NCBI GenBank assembly: GCA_932294295.1 | Contig: OW028579.1 | Coordinates: 310,001 to 374,000 of the forward strand | DNA from: Alitta virens | Lineage: Eukaryota > Annelida > Polychaeta > Phyllodocida > Nereididae | Direction: 5' to 3' | Length of the DNA stretch: 64,000 bases | Part shown: positions 10,787 to 23,124 of the stretch, piece after piece | Layout of the letters: every line of letters begins with the position of its first letter | Numbering within the stretch: the stretch's first letter is position 1 | The notes under the pieces: generated by a model | Seen by the model: the letters and a program-made list of their open reading frames with translations, nothing else | Databases searched by the model: none | What the model was told of the DNA's origin: nothing | Translations under genes and position numbers: made by a program

Positions 10787-13528
10787 TTATAAACTTTCCG
10801 AAGGAAAGTTTATCTTATTATTGTAAGTCTTATTTTTCTTTTTTTTTTTTTTTTTTATTATTCTTTATTATTATTATTATTCTTCTGAAGAAGTAAAGGC
10901 TTATTACTCAGAAACTAATAAAGGCAGGGCTTTGGCACTTCAAGGTCACATAGACAGCCAGAGCGCGCTTTGAAAGGCATAAATTTCATGACCAAATTTT
11001 GTGACGCTTCTGCGTAATTCACAAAATAAAAAATAAATTTAAGGGCACCGTTTCAAGAAACTGGGCAGAGATAATGGCATGAGATTTTTTTTCAAGATAC
11101 CTTAGACAAATACGCAGTGCAGAAAGGAGTTTGAGCCAAATTGTGAGCCTGCTGACTGAGCCATGAATTTTTAAAAAAAAGTTATTCTAAATTTTCATGA
11201 AATTTTTTTTGAAAACCATAGAAGGAATAATGATATTGACTTGCAATTTCACACTTTTATAGTCCTACCCTAGCACAACTTTCATGCAAAAAATGAGCCC
11301 ATTTGGTAAAGTGGTCTAGGTGGTACAGGGGTCCAAAGTTGCATTTTTTGACTGCTTATATCTCGGCTCCAAATTGAGATACAGGAATCTCAAAGACATA
11401 TTTAGAATCCTTGAAATGTTCTCTTTTCAGCGATGTATAGTAATATGCTCTAGGTGGTTCCGTTTGGAAAAGCGTCAGACATTGAAAATTTTTTGTCACT
11501 TTTTGATTTTCTCAAAATGAAAAAGTCTAAAAAACAGTAGAAGAACTGCTTGGATTCTCACCATTTTTTTTACAGATATTTCCTCTAAGGAGTACTATGT
11601 AAATTTCAAAGGGCAAGGGCTTTGCTTAAAAACCCTTGGCCCTGGAATTTTTTTCATTCCAAATTTCAATAATTTTTAACTCCATTTCTATTCAACCAAA
11701 TTTCATGCAACTGGTGTCATTATGTAGAGAAAAATTAGGCCTTTACATAGGATAAAATGTCTATTCACCAACCTTTACCAGTTTCGAACTTGGAGCCAAA
11801 ATTCTCTTTCCCATGTTATCCAATGGGAAGACCTACCAACCCTGAAGCGCTGAGTCAGCAATTTTTACAATGAATGTTAGGAAGTTTATGTGCATCGCCC
11901 CAAAAAAGCAGGAAGAAAGTCTTCAATTTCATTTATATTTTGCACATATATGTACTCTGTGTAGTACTATATTACTGTAAAAGGGCAATTACTTTCATCA
12001 AATAGCTTAGGTCCTAGAATTTTTTTATCACTGAATTGCTGACCTACCTACCTCCCAGAACCCTGGACCGCTGAGTCAGCAATTTTTACAATGAATGTTA
12101 GCAGGTTTACGTGTTTTGCCCCAAAAACAGTAGGAAAGACTTTTTCAATTTTCTTCATACTTTTCACACATATGTCCTCTAGGGAGTACTATGTAAATGT
12201 AGAAGGGCAAGGGCCTTGATTAAACACCTTAGGCCCTGGAATTTTTTTTCAGTCCAAATTTCAATAATTTTTAACTCCAGTTCTATTCAACCAAATTTCA
12301 TCCAACTGGTGTCATTATGCAGAGAACAATTAGGAGATTACATAGGACACCTTGTCTATTCACCAACCTTAATTAGTTTTGAAACTTGAGGCAAAATTCT
12401 CTTTCCCATGTTATCCAATGGGGAGACCTACCTACCTACCTCCCTGGACGGCTGAGTCAGCAATTTTTACAATGAATGTTAGTAAATTTATGTTTCTCGC
12501 CCCAAAAAAGCAGGAAGAAAGTCTTCAATTTCATTCATATTTTGCACATATATGTCCTCTGGGTAGTACTACATTACTGTAATAGGGCAATTACCTTCAT
12601 CAAACAGCTTAGGTCCTAAAATTTTTTTATCACTCTTAAAGCCTGAATTGCTTACTAAGACCAAAACTGTTGTTGATAGATTGAACCAAAAAAATTCACA
12701 GGAGTGTATATACATGTGCTTTACAAATGTGAGTTATTTCAGAATTTTGGGTTACAGGGTCAAGGTCACAGCGTGTCCTATATATGCAATTTTCAGGCGT
12801 TTTGAACCTGGGTCCTATACAAGGTACAGCAACCAAAAAAATATTTTCTTAAACCTTTTTTCATTATCTTTCTATTCCTGTATAGTTTGAGAGGCTAGGG
12901 CAACTATTTTTGAGGTTTTCAGGTACTTTATTAATTGCTCTATTGGAAATTGAATAAAATATCTTTAAAAAGCCAAAACCCACAATTCTTCATTGGATCA
13001 GTCCGTATGACTGAAAAAAAACAAAAAATTTCAGAAATTTAGATCAAAGGGTCAAGGTTTCAGTGTTTCCTACATATGTAGTTTTCATGCATTTTGAACT
13101 CAGGCCCAATGCAGAGTACAGAAAAACCCAATAGATATTTTTTGAAAGTCAGTGCTGGTGTGTGTTCATCTTATGAATAGTTTAAGACAATAAGGCAATG
13201 ATTTCTGAATTTATGAAAACAATTTCTAGTGAGGACACCTATTTCCCACCCCCATGATACTCAGGAAGTTGGCACCCCTAGTAAGGCCCAATCGCACTCT
13301 GAACAACACAAATTTTATGACCTTATTTCATGACACTTCCGCGCATTTCAGGGTATACAAAAAAAACTTTTCTTCACGGTTCCAAGAAACTGGCCAGAGA
13401 TAATGGCATGACATTTTTTTTCAAGAGACCTTGGAGACTTCTCAAGTGCAGAAATTAATGGTACTGGACAAGAAAGATAAAAGGAAAGGAAAGTTTATCG
13501 TAATTGTCAGGGACAATTGCAAGTCTAG
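10787..13528 (+). repeat. Longest unit, beta head, extra C, tail I plus III
   Basis: 2742 bp, the longest complete unit. 5' hairpin at 10789-10813, beta head, A, B, C (box near 11850), C' (near 12072), second C (from about 12170, box near 12452), T, then tail I leading into tail III from about 12937. Tail III includes a diverged second T module and a diverged A module (about 13285-13450). Ends at CTAG 13525-13528. Confidence 0.85.
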
Positions 13529-15619
13529 TTATTATTATTATTCTTCTGAAGAAGTAAAGGCTTATTACTCAGAAACTAATAAAGACAGGGCTTTATCACT
13601 TCAAGAGTGCACAGACAGTCAGAGCGCGCTTTGAACAGCACAAATTTCATGACCAAATTTCGTGACACTTCTGCGTAATTCACAAAAGAAAAAACAAATT
13701 TAAGAGCACGGTTTCAGGAAACTGGGCAGAGATAATTCCATGGGAATTTTTCTCAAGATACCTTAGACAAATACGCAGTGCAGAAAGGAGTTTGAGCCAA
13801 ATGGTGAGCCTGCTGACTGAACTATGAATTCTTGAAAAAAAGTAGTTCGAAATTTTCATGAAATTTTTTTTGAAAACCATAGAAGGAATAATCATATTGA
13901 CTTGCCATTTCATATTTGTATAGTACTACCCTAGTACAACTACCACACAAAAAATGAGCCCATTTGGTAAAGTGGTCTAGGTGGTACAGGGGTCCAAAGT
14001 TGCGATTTTTGACTGCTTATATCTCGGCTCCATATTGAGATACTGGGATGTCAAAGACATATTTAGAATCCTTGAAATGTTGTCTTTTCAGGAATATATA
14101 GCAACATGCTCTAGGTCGTTCCGTTTGGAAAAGCGTCAGACATTGAAAATTTTTTGTCACTTTTTGAAATTCAAAAAATGAAAAAATACCAAAATCACTA
14201 GAAGAACTGCTTGGATTCTCACCATTTTTTTTACAGATATGTCCTCTAGGGAGTACTATGTAAATGTAAAAGGGCAAGGGCCTTCATAAAAAAACTTAGG
14301 CCCTAGAATTTTTTTTCAGTCCAAATTTCAATAATTTTTAACTCCAGTTCTATTCAATCAAATTTCATGCAACTGGTGTCATTATGTAGAGAAAAATTAG
14401 GCCTTTACATAGGATACAATGTCTATTCACCAACCTTAACCAGTTTCGAACCTGGAGCCAAAATTCTCTTTCCCATGTTATCCAATGGGGAGACCTACCT
14501 ACCTACCTCCCTGAAACCGCTGAGTCAGCAATTTTTACAATCAATGTTAGCAAATTTATGTTTCTCGCCCCAAAAAAGCAGGAAGAAAGTCTTCAATTTC
14601 ATTCATATTTTGCACATAGATGTCCTCTGGGGAGTACTACATGACTGTAAAAGGGCAATTATCTTCATCAAAAAGCTTATGCCCTAGAATTTTTTTATCA
14701 CTCATAAAGCCTAAATTGCTTACTCAGACCAAAATGTTGATAGATTGAACCAAAGAAATTCACAGGAGTATATATACATGTGCTTCACAAATGTGAATTA
14801 TTTCAGAATTCTAGGTCACAGGGTCAAGGTCACAGAGTGTCCTATATATGCAATTTTCAGGCGTTTTGAACCTGGGTCCTATACAAGGTACAGAAACCAA
14901 AAAAATATGTTCTTAAACCTTATTTCATTATCTTTCTATTCCTGTATAGCTTGAGAGGTTAGGGCAATTATTTATGAGGTTTTCAGGTACTTTATTAATT
15001 GCTCTATTGGAAATTGAATAAAAAATCTTTAAAAAGCCAAAACCCACAACTCTTCATTGTATCAGTCCCAAAAAATTTACAAGTGTGTATATACATATGA
15101 CTGAAAAAAAAAAGAAAAATTTCAGAAATCTTGATCAAAGGGTCAAGGTTACAGTGTTTCCTACATATGTAGTTTTCATGCATTTTGAACTCAGGCCCAA
15201 TGCAGAGTACAGAAAAACCCAATAGATATTTTTTGAAAGTCAGTGCTGGTGTGTGTTCATCTTATGAATAGTTTAAGACAATAAGGCAAAGATTTCTGAA
15301 TTTATGAAAACAATTTGTAGTGAGGACACCTATTTCCTACCCCCATGATACTCAGGAAGTTGGCACCCCTAGTAAGGCCCAATTGCACTCTGAACAGCAC
15401 AAATTTCATGACCTTATTTTATGACACTTCTGTGCATTTCAGGGTATACAAAAAAAACTTTTCTTCACGGTTCCAAGAAACTGGCCAGAGATAATGGCAT
15501 GAAATTTTTTTTCAACAGACCTTGGAGACTTCTCCAGTGCAGAAATTAATGGTACTGGACAAGAAAGATAAAAGGAAAGGAAAGTTTATCGTAATTGTCA
15601 GGGACAATTGCAAGTCTAG
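13529..15619 (+). repeat. Unit, gamma head, single C, tail I plus III
   Basis: Short junction. Gamma head with TTTATCACTTC; A ends with the variant TATAGTACTACCCTAGTACA; a single C with ACCGCTGAGTCAGCA and the rare ACAATCAATG; T; tail I; full tail III (about 14998-15570). From about 13900 it is closely duplicated at 46370 onward (offset 32446, then 32465 after a 19-bp duplication in the other copy). Confidence 0.85.
14998..15570 (+). repeat. Tail III with diverged second T and A modules
   Basis: Representative tail III. It starts at GCTCTATTGGAAATTG. A diverged T copy follows (GGTCAAGGTTACAGTG, CCTACATATG, CATTTTGAACTC against T's GGTCAAGGTCACAGAG, CCTATATATG, CGTTTTGAACCT). Then a diverged A copy (CACTCTGAACAGCAC, AAACTGGCCAGAGATAATGGC, CAGTGCAGAAAT). 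So the tail is itself an older duplicate of body modules. Other full copies start at about 12937, 28158, 29477, 35590 and 47460. Confidence 0.75.
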
Positions 15620-17291
15620 TTATAAACTTTCCGAAGGAAAGTTTATCTTATTATTATTATTATTATTCTTCTGAAGAAGTAAAGGCTTATTACTCAGAAA
15701 CTAATAAAGAGAGGGCTTTGGCACTTCAAGAGTGCACAGATAGCCAGAGCGCGCTTTGAACAGCACAAATTTCATGACCAAATTTCATGATACTTCTGCG
15801 TAATTCACAAAATAAAAAACAAATTTAAGAGCACGGTTTCAGGAAACTGGGCAGAGATAATTCCATGGGAATTTTTCTCAAGATACCTTAGACAAATACG
15901 CAGTGCAGAAAGGAGTTTGAGCCAAATTGTGAGCCTGCTGACTGAACTATGAATTCTTGAAAAAAAGTAGTTCGAAATTTTCATGAAATTTTTTTTTAAA
16001 ACCATAGAAGGAATAATGATATTGACTTGCAATTTCACACTTTTATAGTCCTACCCTAGGACAACTACCATGCAAAAAATGAGCCCATTTGGTAAAGTGG
16101 TCTAGGTGGTACAGGGGTCCAAATTTGCATTTTTTGACTGCTTATATCTCGGCTCCAAATTGAGATACAGGAATCTCAAAGACATATTTAGAATCCTTGA
16201 AATGTTCTCTTTTCAGGAATGTATAGTTATATGCTCTAGGTAGTTCCGTTTGGAAAAGCGTCAGACATTGAAAATTTTTTGTCACTTTTTGATTTTCTCA
16301 AAATGAAAAAGTCTAAAAAACACTAGAAGCATTGCTTGGATTCCCACAATTTTTTTTACAGATATGTCCTTTAAGTAGTACTACAGGCATGTAAAAGGGA
16401 AAGGTCCTTGATCGAAAAGGTTAGGCCCTAGAATTTTTTTTTGTTCCAAATTTCAATAATTTTTAACTCCAGTTCTATTCATTCAATTTTCATGCAACTG
16501 GCGTCATTATGTAGAGAAAAATTAGGCCTTTACATAGGATACAATGTCTATTCACCAACCTGAACCAGTTTCGAACCTGGAGCCAAAATTCTCTTTCCCA
16601 TGTTATCCAATGGGGAGACCTACCTACCTCCCTGAAACCGCTGAGTCAGCAATTTTTACAATGAATGTTAGCAAATTTATGTTTCTCGCCCCAAAAAAGC
16701 AGGAAGAAAGTACTCAATTTCATTCATATTTTGCACATATATGTCCTCTGGGTAGTACTACATGACTGTAAAAGGGCAATTACCTTCATCAAAAAGCTTA
16801 TGCCCTGGAATTTTTTTATCACTCATAAAGCCTAAATTGCTTACTCAGACCAAAATGTTGATAGATTGAACCAAAAAAATGCACAGGAATGTATATACAT
16901 GTGCTTCACAAATTTCAATTATTTCAGAATTTTGGGTCACAGGGTCAATGTCACAGAGTGTCCTATATAGGCAATTTTCAGGCGTTTTGCACTTTGGTCC
17001 TATAAAGAGTACAGCTTTCTGAAAGACATTTTTTGAAAGGTCATCACCATTACAGTTGTCTGTTCATTTATGAATAGTCTCAGAGGATAAGACAGTGATT
17101 TCTTAGGATTTAGTGCCTTAATAAATTGTTGTCATTGTGAAAAATCATAACGCTTCAGGAATGATCAGAGCACAAATACTACCGGCTTCTTTGTTAGGTT
17201 ATTTGTAGTATTTATATGAGAAAGAAAAAGGTTATGAAAGTTAAAGGAAAGGAAAGTTTATCGTAATTGTCAGGGACAATTGCAAGTCTAG
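15620..17291 (+). repeat. Unit, gamma head, 5' hairpin without T run, tail II
   Basis: 5' hairpin at 15622-15646, followed directly by a TTA tract with no poly-T. Gamma head, A, B of the GATTTTCTC type, and one C with the distinctive GTAGTACTACAGGCATG and AAGGTCCTTGATCG variants. T lacks the TTG insertion before GATAGATTG. Tail II runs from about 17000. The 3' half is repeated in the next unit at offset 1807. Confidence 0.85.
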
Positions 17292-19098
17292 TTATAAACT
17301 TTCCGAAGGAAAGTTTATCTTATTATTGTACGTCTTATTTTTCTTTTTTTTTTTTTTTTTTTTTTTTATTATAAACTTTCCGAAGGAAAGTTTATCTTAT
17401 TATTGTACGTCTTATTTTTCTTTTTTTTTTTTTTTTTTATTATTATTTTTTTTTTTTTTATTATTATTATTATTCTTCTGAAGAAGTAAAGGCTTATTAC
17501 TCAGAAACTAATAAAGAGAGGGCTTTGGCACTTCAAGAGTGCACAGACAGCCAGAGCGCGCTTTGAACAGCACAAATTTCATGACCAAATTTTATGACAC
17601 TTCTGCGTAATTCACAAAAGAAAAAACAAATTTAAGAGCACGGTTTCAGGAAACTGGGCAGAGATAATTCCATGGGAATTTTTCTCAAGATACCTTAGAC
17701 AAATACGCAGTGCAGAAAGGAGTTTGAGCCAAATGCTGAGCCTGCTGACTGAACTATGAATTCTTTAAAAAAAGTAGTTCGAAATTTTCATGAAATATTT
17801 TTTGAAAACCATAGAAGGAATAATCATATTGACTTGCCATTTCATACTTTTATAGTCCTACCCTAGTACAACTACCACACAAAAAATGAGCCCATTTGGT
17901 AAAGTGGTCTAGGTGGTACAGGGGTCCAAAGTTGCGATTTTTGACTGCTTATATCTCGGCTCCAAATTGAGATACAGGGATGTCAAAGACATATTTAGAA
18001 TCCTTGAAATGTTCTGTTTTTAGATATGTATAGTAATATGCTCTAGGTAGTTCCGTTTGGAAAAGCGTCAGACATTGAAAATTTTTTGTCACTTTTTGAT
18101 TTTCTCAAAATGAAAAAGTCTAAAAAACACTAGAAGCATTGCTTGGATTCCCACAATTTTTTTTACAGATATGTCCTCTAAGTAGTACTACAGGCATGTA
18201 AAAGGGAAAGGTCCTTGATCGAAAAGGTTAGGCCCTAGAATTTTTTTTTGTTCCAAATTTCAATAATTTTTAACTCCAGTTCTATTCATTCAATTTTCAT
18301 GCAACTGGCGTCATTATGTAGAGAAAAATTAGGCCTTTACATAGGATACAATGTCTATTCACCAACCTGAACCAGTTTCGAACCTGGAGCCAAAATTCTC
18401 TTTCCCATGTTATCCAATGGGGAGACCTACCTACCTCCCTGAAACCGCTGAGTCAGCAATTTTTACAATGAATGTTAGCAAATTTATGTTTCTCGCCCCA
18501 AAAAAGCAGGAAGAAAGTACTCAATTTCATTCATATTTTGCACATATATGTCCTCTGGGTAGTACTACATGACTGTAAAAGGGCAATTACCTTCATCAAA
18601 AAGCTTATGCCCTGGAATTTTTTTATCACTCATAAAGCCTAAATTGCTTACTCAGACCAAAATGTTGATAGATTGAACCAAAAAAATGCACAGGAATGTA
18701 TATACATGTGCTTCACAAATTTCAATTATTTCAGAATTTTGGGTCACAGGGTCAATGTCACAGAGTGTCCTATATATGCAATTTTCAGGCGTTTTGCACT
18801 TTGGTCCTATAAAGAGTACAGCTTTCTGAAAGACATTTTTTGAAAGGTCATCACCATTACAGTTGTCTGTTCATTTATGAATAGTCTCAGAGGATAAGAC
18901 AGTGATTTCTTAGGATTTAGTGCCTTAATAAATTGTTGTCATTGTGAAAAATCATAACGCTTCAGGAATGATCAGAGCACAAATACTACCGGCTTCTTTG
19001 TTAGGTTATTTGTAGTATTTATATGAGAAAGAAAAAGGTTATGAAAGTTAAAGGAAAGGAAAGTTTATCGTAATTGTCAGGGACAATTGCAAGTCTAG
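17292..19098 (+). repeat. Mosaic unit, two 5' hairpins, tail II
   Basis: Hairpins at 17294-17318 and 17371-17395, each followed by a T run. The first part (to about 18020) matches the unit at 54313, sharing GATACAGGGATGTC and CCACACAAAA. From about 18035 it matches the preceding unit at offset 1807, including the ACAGGCATG variant and tail II. The switch lies around TAGATATGTATAG (about 18022-18034). Confidence 0.85.
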
Positions 19099-20878
19099 TT
19101 ATTATTATTATTCTTCTGAAGAAGTAAAGGCTTATTACTCAGAAACTAATAAAGACAGGGCTTTATCACTTCAAGAGTGCACAGACAGTCAGAGCGCGCT
19201 TTGAACAGCACAAATTTCATGACCAAATTTCGTGACACTTCTGCGTAATTCACAAAAGAAAAAACAAATTTAAGAGCACGGTTTCAGGAAACTGGGCAGA
19301 GATAATTCCATGGGAATTTTTCTCAAGATACCTTAGACAAATACGCAGTGCAGAAAGGAGTTTGAGCCAAATGGTGAGCCTGCTGACTGAACTATGAATT
19401 CTTGAAAAAAAGTAGTTCGAAATTTTCATGAAATTTTTTTTGAAAACCATAGAAGGAATAATTATATTGACTTGCCATTTCACACTTGTATAGTTCTACC
19501 CTAGTACAACTACCACACAAAAAATGAGTCCATTTGGTAAAGTGGTCTAGGTGGTACAGGGGTCCAAAGTTGCGTTTTTTGACTGCATATATCTCTGCTC
19601 CAAATTGAGATACAGGAATCTCAAAGACATATTTAGAATCCTTGAAATGTTCTCTTTTTAGATATGTATAGCAATATGTTCTAGGTCTTTCCGTTTGGAA
19701 AAGCGTCAGACATTGAAAACTTTTTGTCACTTTTTGAAATTCAAAAAATGAAAAAATACCAAAAACAGTAGAAGAACTGCTTGGATTCTCACCATTTTTT
19801 TTACAGATATGTCCTCTAAGGAGTACTTTGTAAATGTAAAAGGGCAAGGGCTTTGATCAAAAGGCTTAGGCCCTAGAATTTTTTTTCAGTACAAATTTCA
19901 ATAATTTTTAACTTGAGTTCTTTTCAACCAAATTTCATGCAACTGGTGTCATTATGTAGAGAAAAATCAGGACTTTACAAAGAATACCATGTCTATTCAC
20001 CAACCTTTACCAGTTTCGAACTTGGAGCCAAAATTCTCTTTCCCATGTTATCCAATGGGAAGACCTACCAACCCTGAACCGCTGAGTCAGCAATTTTTAC
20101 AATGAATGTTAGGAAGTTTACGTGCATCGCCCCAAAAAAGCAGGAAGAAAGTCTTCAATTGCATTCATATTTTGCACATATATGTACTCTGGATAGTGCT
20201 ACATTACTGTAAAAGGGCAATTACCTTCATCAAACAGCTTAGGTCCTAGAATTTTTTTATCACTCATAAAGCCTGAATTGCTGACCTACCTACCTCCCAG
20301 TACCCTGGACCGCTGAGTCAGCAATTTTTACAATGAATGTTAGTAAATTTATGTTTCTCGCCCCAAAAAAGCAGGTAGAAAGTCTTCAATTTCATTCATA
20401 TTTTGCACATATATGTCCTCTGGGTAGTACTACATTACTGTAATAGGGCAATTACCTTCATCAAACAGCTTATGTCCTAAATCTTTTTTATCACTCTTAA
20501 AGCCTGAATTGCTTACTCAGACCAAAATGTTGTTGATAGATTGAACCAAAAAAAATTCACAGGAGTGTATATACATGTGCTTCACAAATGTGAGTTATTT
20601 CAGAATTTTGGGTTACAGGGTCAAGGTCACAGAGTGTCCTATATATGCCATTTTCAGGCGTTTTGAACCTTGGTCCTATACAAGGTACAGCAACCAAAAA
20701 AATATTTTCTTAAACCTTTTTTCATTATCTTTCTATTCCTGTATAGCTTAAAAGGTTAGGGCAACTATTTTTGAGGTTTTCAGGTACTTTATTGATTGCA
20801 GAAATTCATGGTACTGGACAAAAAAGATAAAAGGAAAGGAAAGTTTATCGTAATTGTCAGGGACAATTGCAAGTCTAG
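19099..20878 (+). repeat. Unit, gamma head, no 5' hairpin, tail I
   Basis: Short junction and the TTTATCACTTC gamma head. Private variants are ACTTTGTAAATG in C, GGATAGTGC and GCAGGTAGAAAG in C', CCTAAATCTTTTTT, and TATATGCCATTTTC in T. All of these recur in the unit at 60031 (offset 40975), so the two are a recent long-distance duplicate. Ends at CTAG 20875-20878. Confidence 0.85.
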
Positions 20879-20928
20879 TTATAAACTTTCCGAAGGAAAG
20901 TTTATCTTATTATTGTACGTCTTATTTT

Positions 20929-20970
<42 letters not shown>

Positions 20971-23031
20971 TATTATTCTTTATTATTATTATTATTCTTC
21001 TGAAGAAGTAAAGGCTTATTACTCAGAAACTAATAAAGGCAGGGCTTTGGCACTTCAAGGTCACATAGACAGCCAGAGCGCGCTTTGAAATGCATAAATT
21101 TCATGACCAAATTTCGTGACGCTTCTGCGTAATTCACATAATAAAAAATAAATTTAAGGGCACGGTTTCAAGAAACTGGGCAGAGATAATGGCATGAGAT
21201 TTTTTTTCAAGATACCTTAGACAAATACGCAGTGCAGAAAGGAGTTTGAGCCAAATTGTGAGCCTGCTGACTGAGCCATGAATTTTTGAAAAAAAGTTAT
21301 TCGAAATTTTCATGAAATTTTTTTTGAAAACCATAGAAGGAATAATGATATTGACTTGCAATTTCACACTTTTATAGTCCTACCCTAGCACAACTTTCAT
21401 GCAAAAAATGAGCCCATTTGGTAAAGTGGTCTAGGTGGTACAGGGGTCCAAATTTGCATTTTTTGACTGCTTATATCTCTGCTCCAAATTGAGATACAGG
21501 AATCTCAAAGACATATTTAGAATCCTTGAAATGTTCTCTTTTCAGGAATGTATAGTAATATGCTCCAGGTAGTTCCGTTTGAAAAAGCGTCAGACATTGA
21601 AAATTTTTTGTCACTTTTTGATTTTCTCAAAATGAAAAAGTCTAAAAAACAGTAGAAGAACTGCTTGGATTCTCACCATTTTTTTTACAGATATGTCCTC
21701 TAAGGAGTACTATGTAAATTTTAAAGGGCAAGGGCTTTGCTTAAAAACCCTTGGCCCTGGAATTTTTTTCATTCCAAATTTCAATAATTTTTAACTCCAT
21801 TTCTATTCAACCAAATTTCATGCAACTGGTGTCATTATGTAGAGAAAAATTAGGCCTTTACATAGGATACAATGTCTATTCACCAACCTTTACCAGTTTC
21901 GAACTTGGAGCCAAAATTCTCTTTCCCATGTTATCCAATGGGGAGACCTACCAACCCTGAAGCGCTGAGTCAGCAATTTTTACAATGAATGTTAGGAAGT
22001 TTATGTGCATCGCCCCAAAAAAGCAGGAAGAAAGTCTTCAATTTCATTTATATTTTGCACATATATGTCCTCTGGGTAGTACTACATTACTGTAAAAGGG
22101 CAATTAGTTTCATCAAACAGCTTAGGTCCTAGAATTTTTTTATCACTGAATTGCTGACCTACCTACCTCCCAGAACCCTGGACCGCTGAGTCAGCAATTT
22201 TTACAATGAATGTAAGCAGGTTTACGTGTTTTGCCCCAAAAACAATAGGAAAGACTTTTTCAATTTTCTTCATACTTTTCACGCATATGTCCTCTAGGGA
22301 GTACTATGTAAATGTAGAAGGGCAAGGGCCTTGATTAAACACCTTAGGCCCTGGAATTTTTTTTCAGTCCAAATTTCAATAATTTTTAACTCCAGTTCTA
22401 TTCAACCAAATTTCATCCAACTGGTGTCATTATGCAGAGAAAAATTAGGAGATTACATTGGATACCTTGTCTATTCACCAACCTTAATTAGTTTTGAACC
22501 TTGAGGCAAAATTCTCTTTCCCATGTTATCCAATGGGGAGACCTACCTACCTACCTCCCTGGACGGCTGAGTCAGCAATTTTTACAATGAAAGTTAGTAA
22601 ATTTATGTTTCTCGCCCCAAAAAAGCAGGAAGAAAGTCTTCAATTTCATTCATATTTTGCACATATATGTCTTCTGGGTAGTACTACATTACTGTGAATT
22701 TATGAGAACAATTTGGAGTGAGGACACCCTATTTCGCACCCCCATGATATTGAACAAGTGAGGACACCTAGTGGGCACCCCATGGTATGGCCCAATCGCA
22801 CTCTGAACGGCACAAATTTCATGACCTTATTTCATGACACCTCTGCGCATTTCAGGGAATAAAAAAAAGCTTTTCTTCACAGTTCCAGGAAACTGGCCAG
22901 AGACAATGGCATGAAATTTTTTTTCAAGAGACCTTGGAGACTTCTCCAGTGCAGAAATTAATGGTACTGGACAAGAAAGATAAAAGGAAAGGAAAGTTTA
23001 TCGTAATTGTCAGGGACAATTGCAAGTCTAG
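20879..23031 (+). repeat. Unit, beta head, extra C, truncated tail III
   Basis: Hairpin 20881-20905 and a 38-T run (20931-20968). Beta head with the GAAATGCATAAA variant; C, C', second C. Then the third box module jumps from ACATTACTGT straight into the middle of tail III (GAATTTATGAGAACA, about 22696), deleting T and tail I. Close relatives start at 43719 and 50398. Ends at CTAG 23028-23031. Confidence 0.85.
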
Positions 23032-23081
23032 TTATAAACTTTCCGAAGGAAAGTTTATCTTATTATTGTACGTCTTATTTT

Positions 23082-23124
<43 letters not shown>

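Noticed and set aside
14440..14460. CENP-B-box-like motif around TTTCGAACCTGGAGCC
   Set aside because: Only the TTCG part fits; the required CGGG part is missing. Centromere identity cannot be argued from this.
19392..19847. 151-codon minus-strand open frame, the longest in the window (also at 60367)
   Set aside because: Present only in one duplicated unit lineage by chance absence of stops; broken in all other units. No homology or motif recognised.
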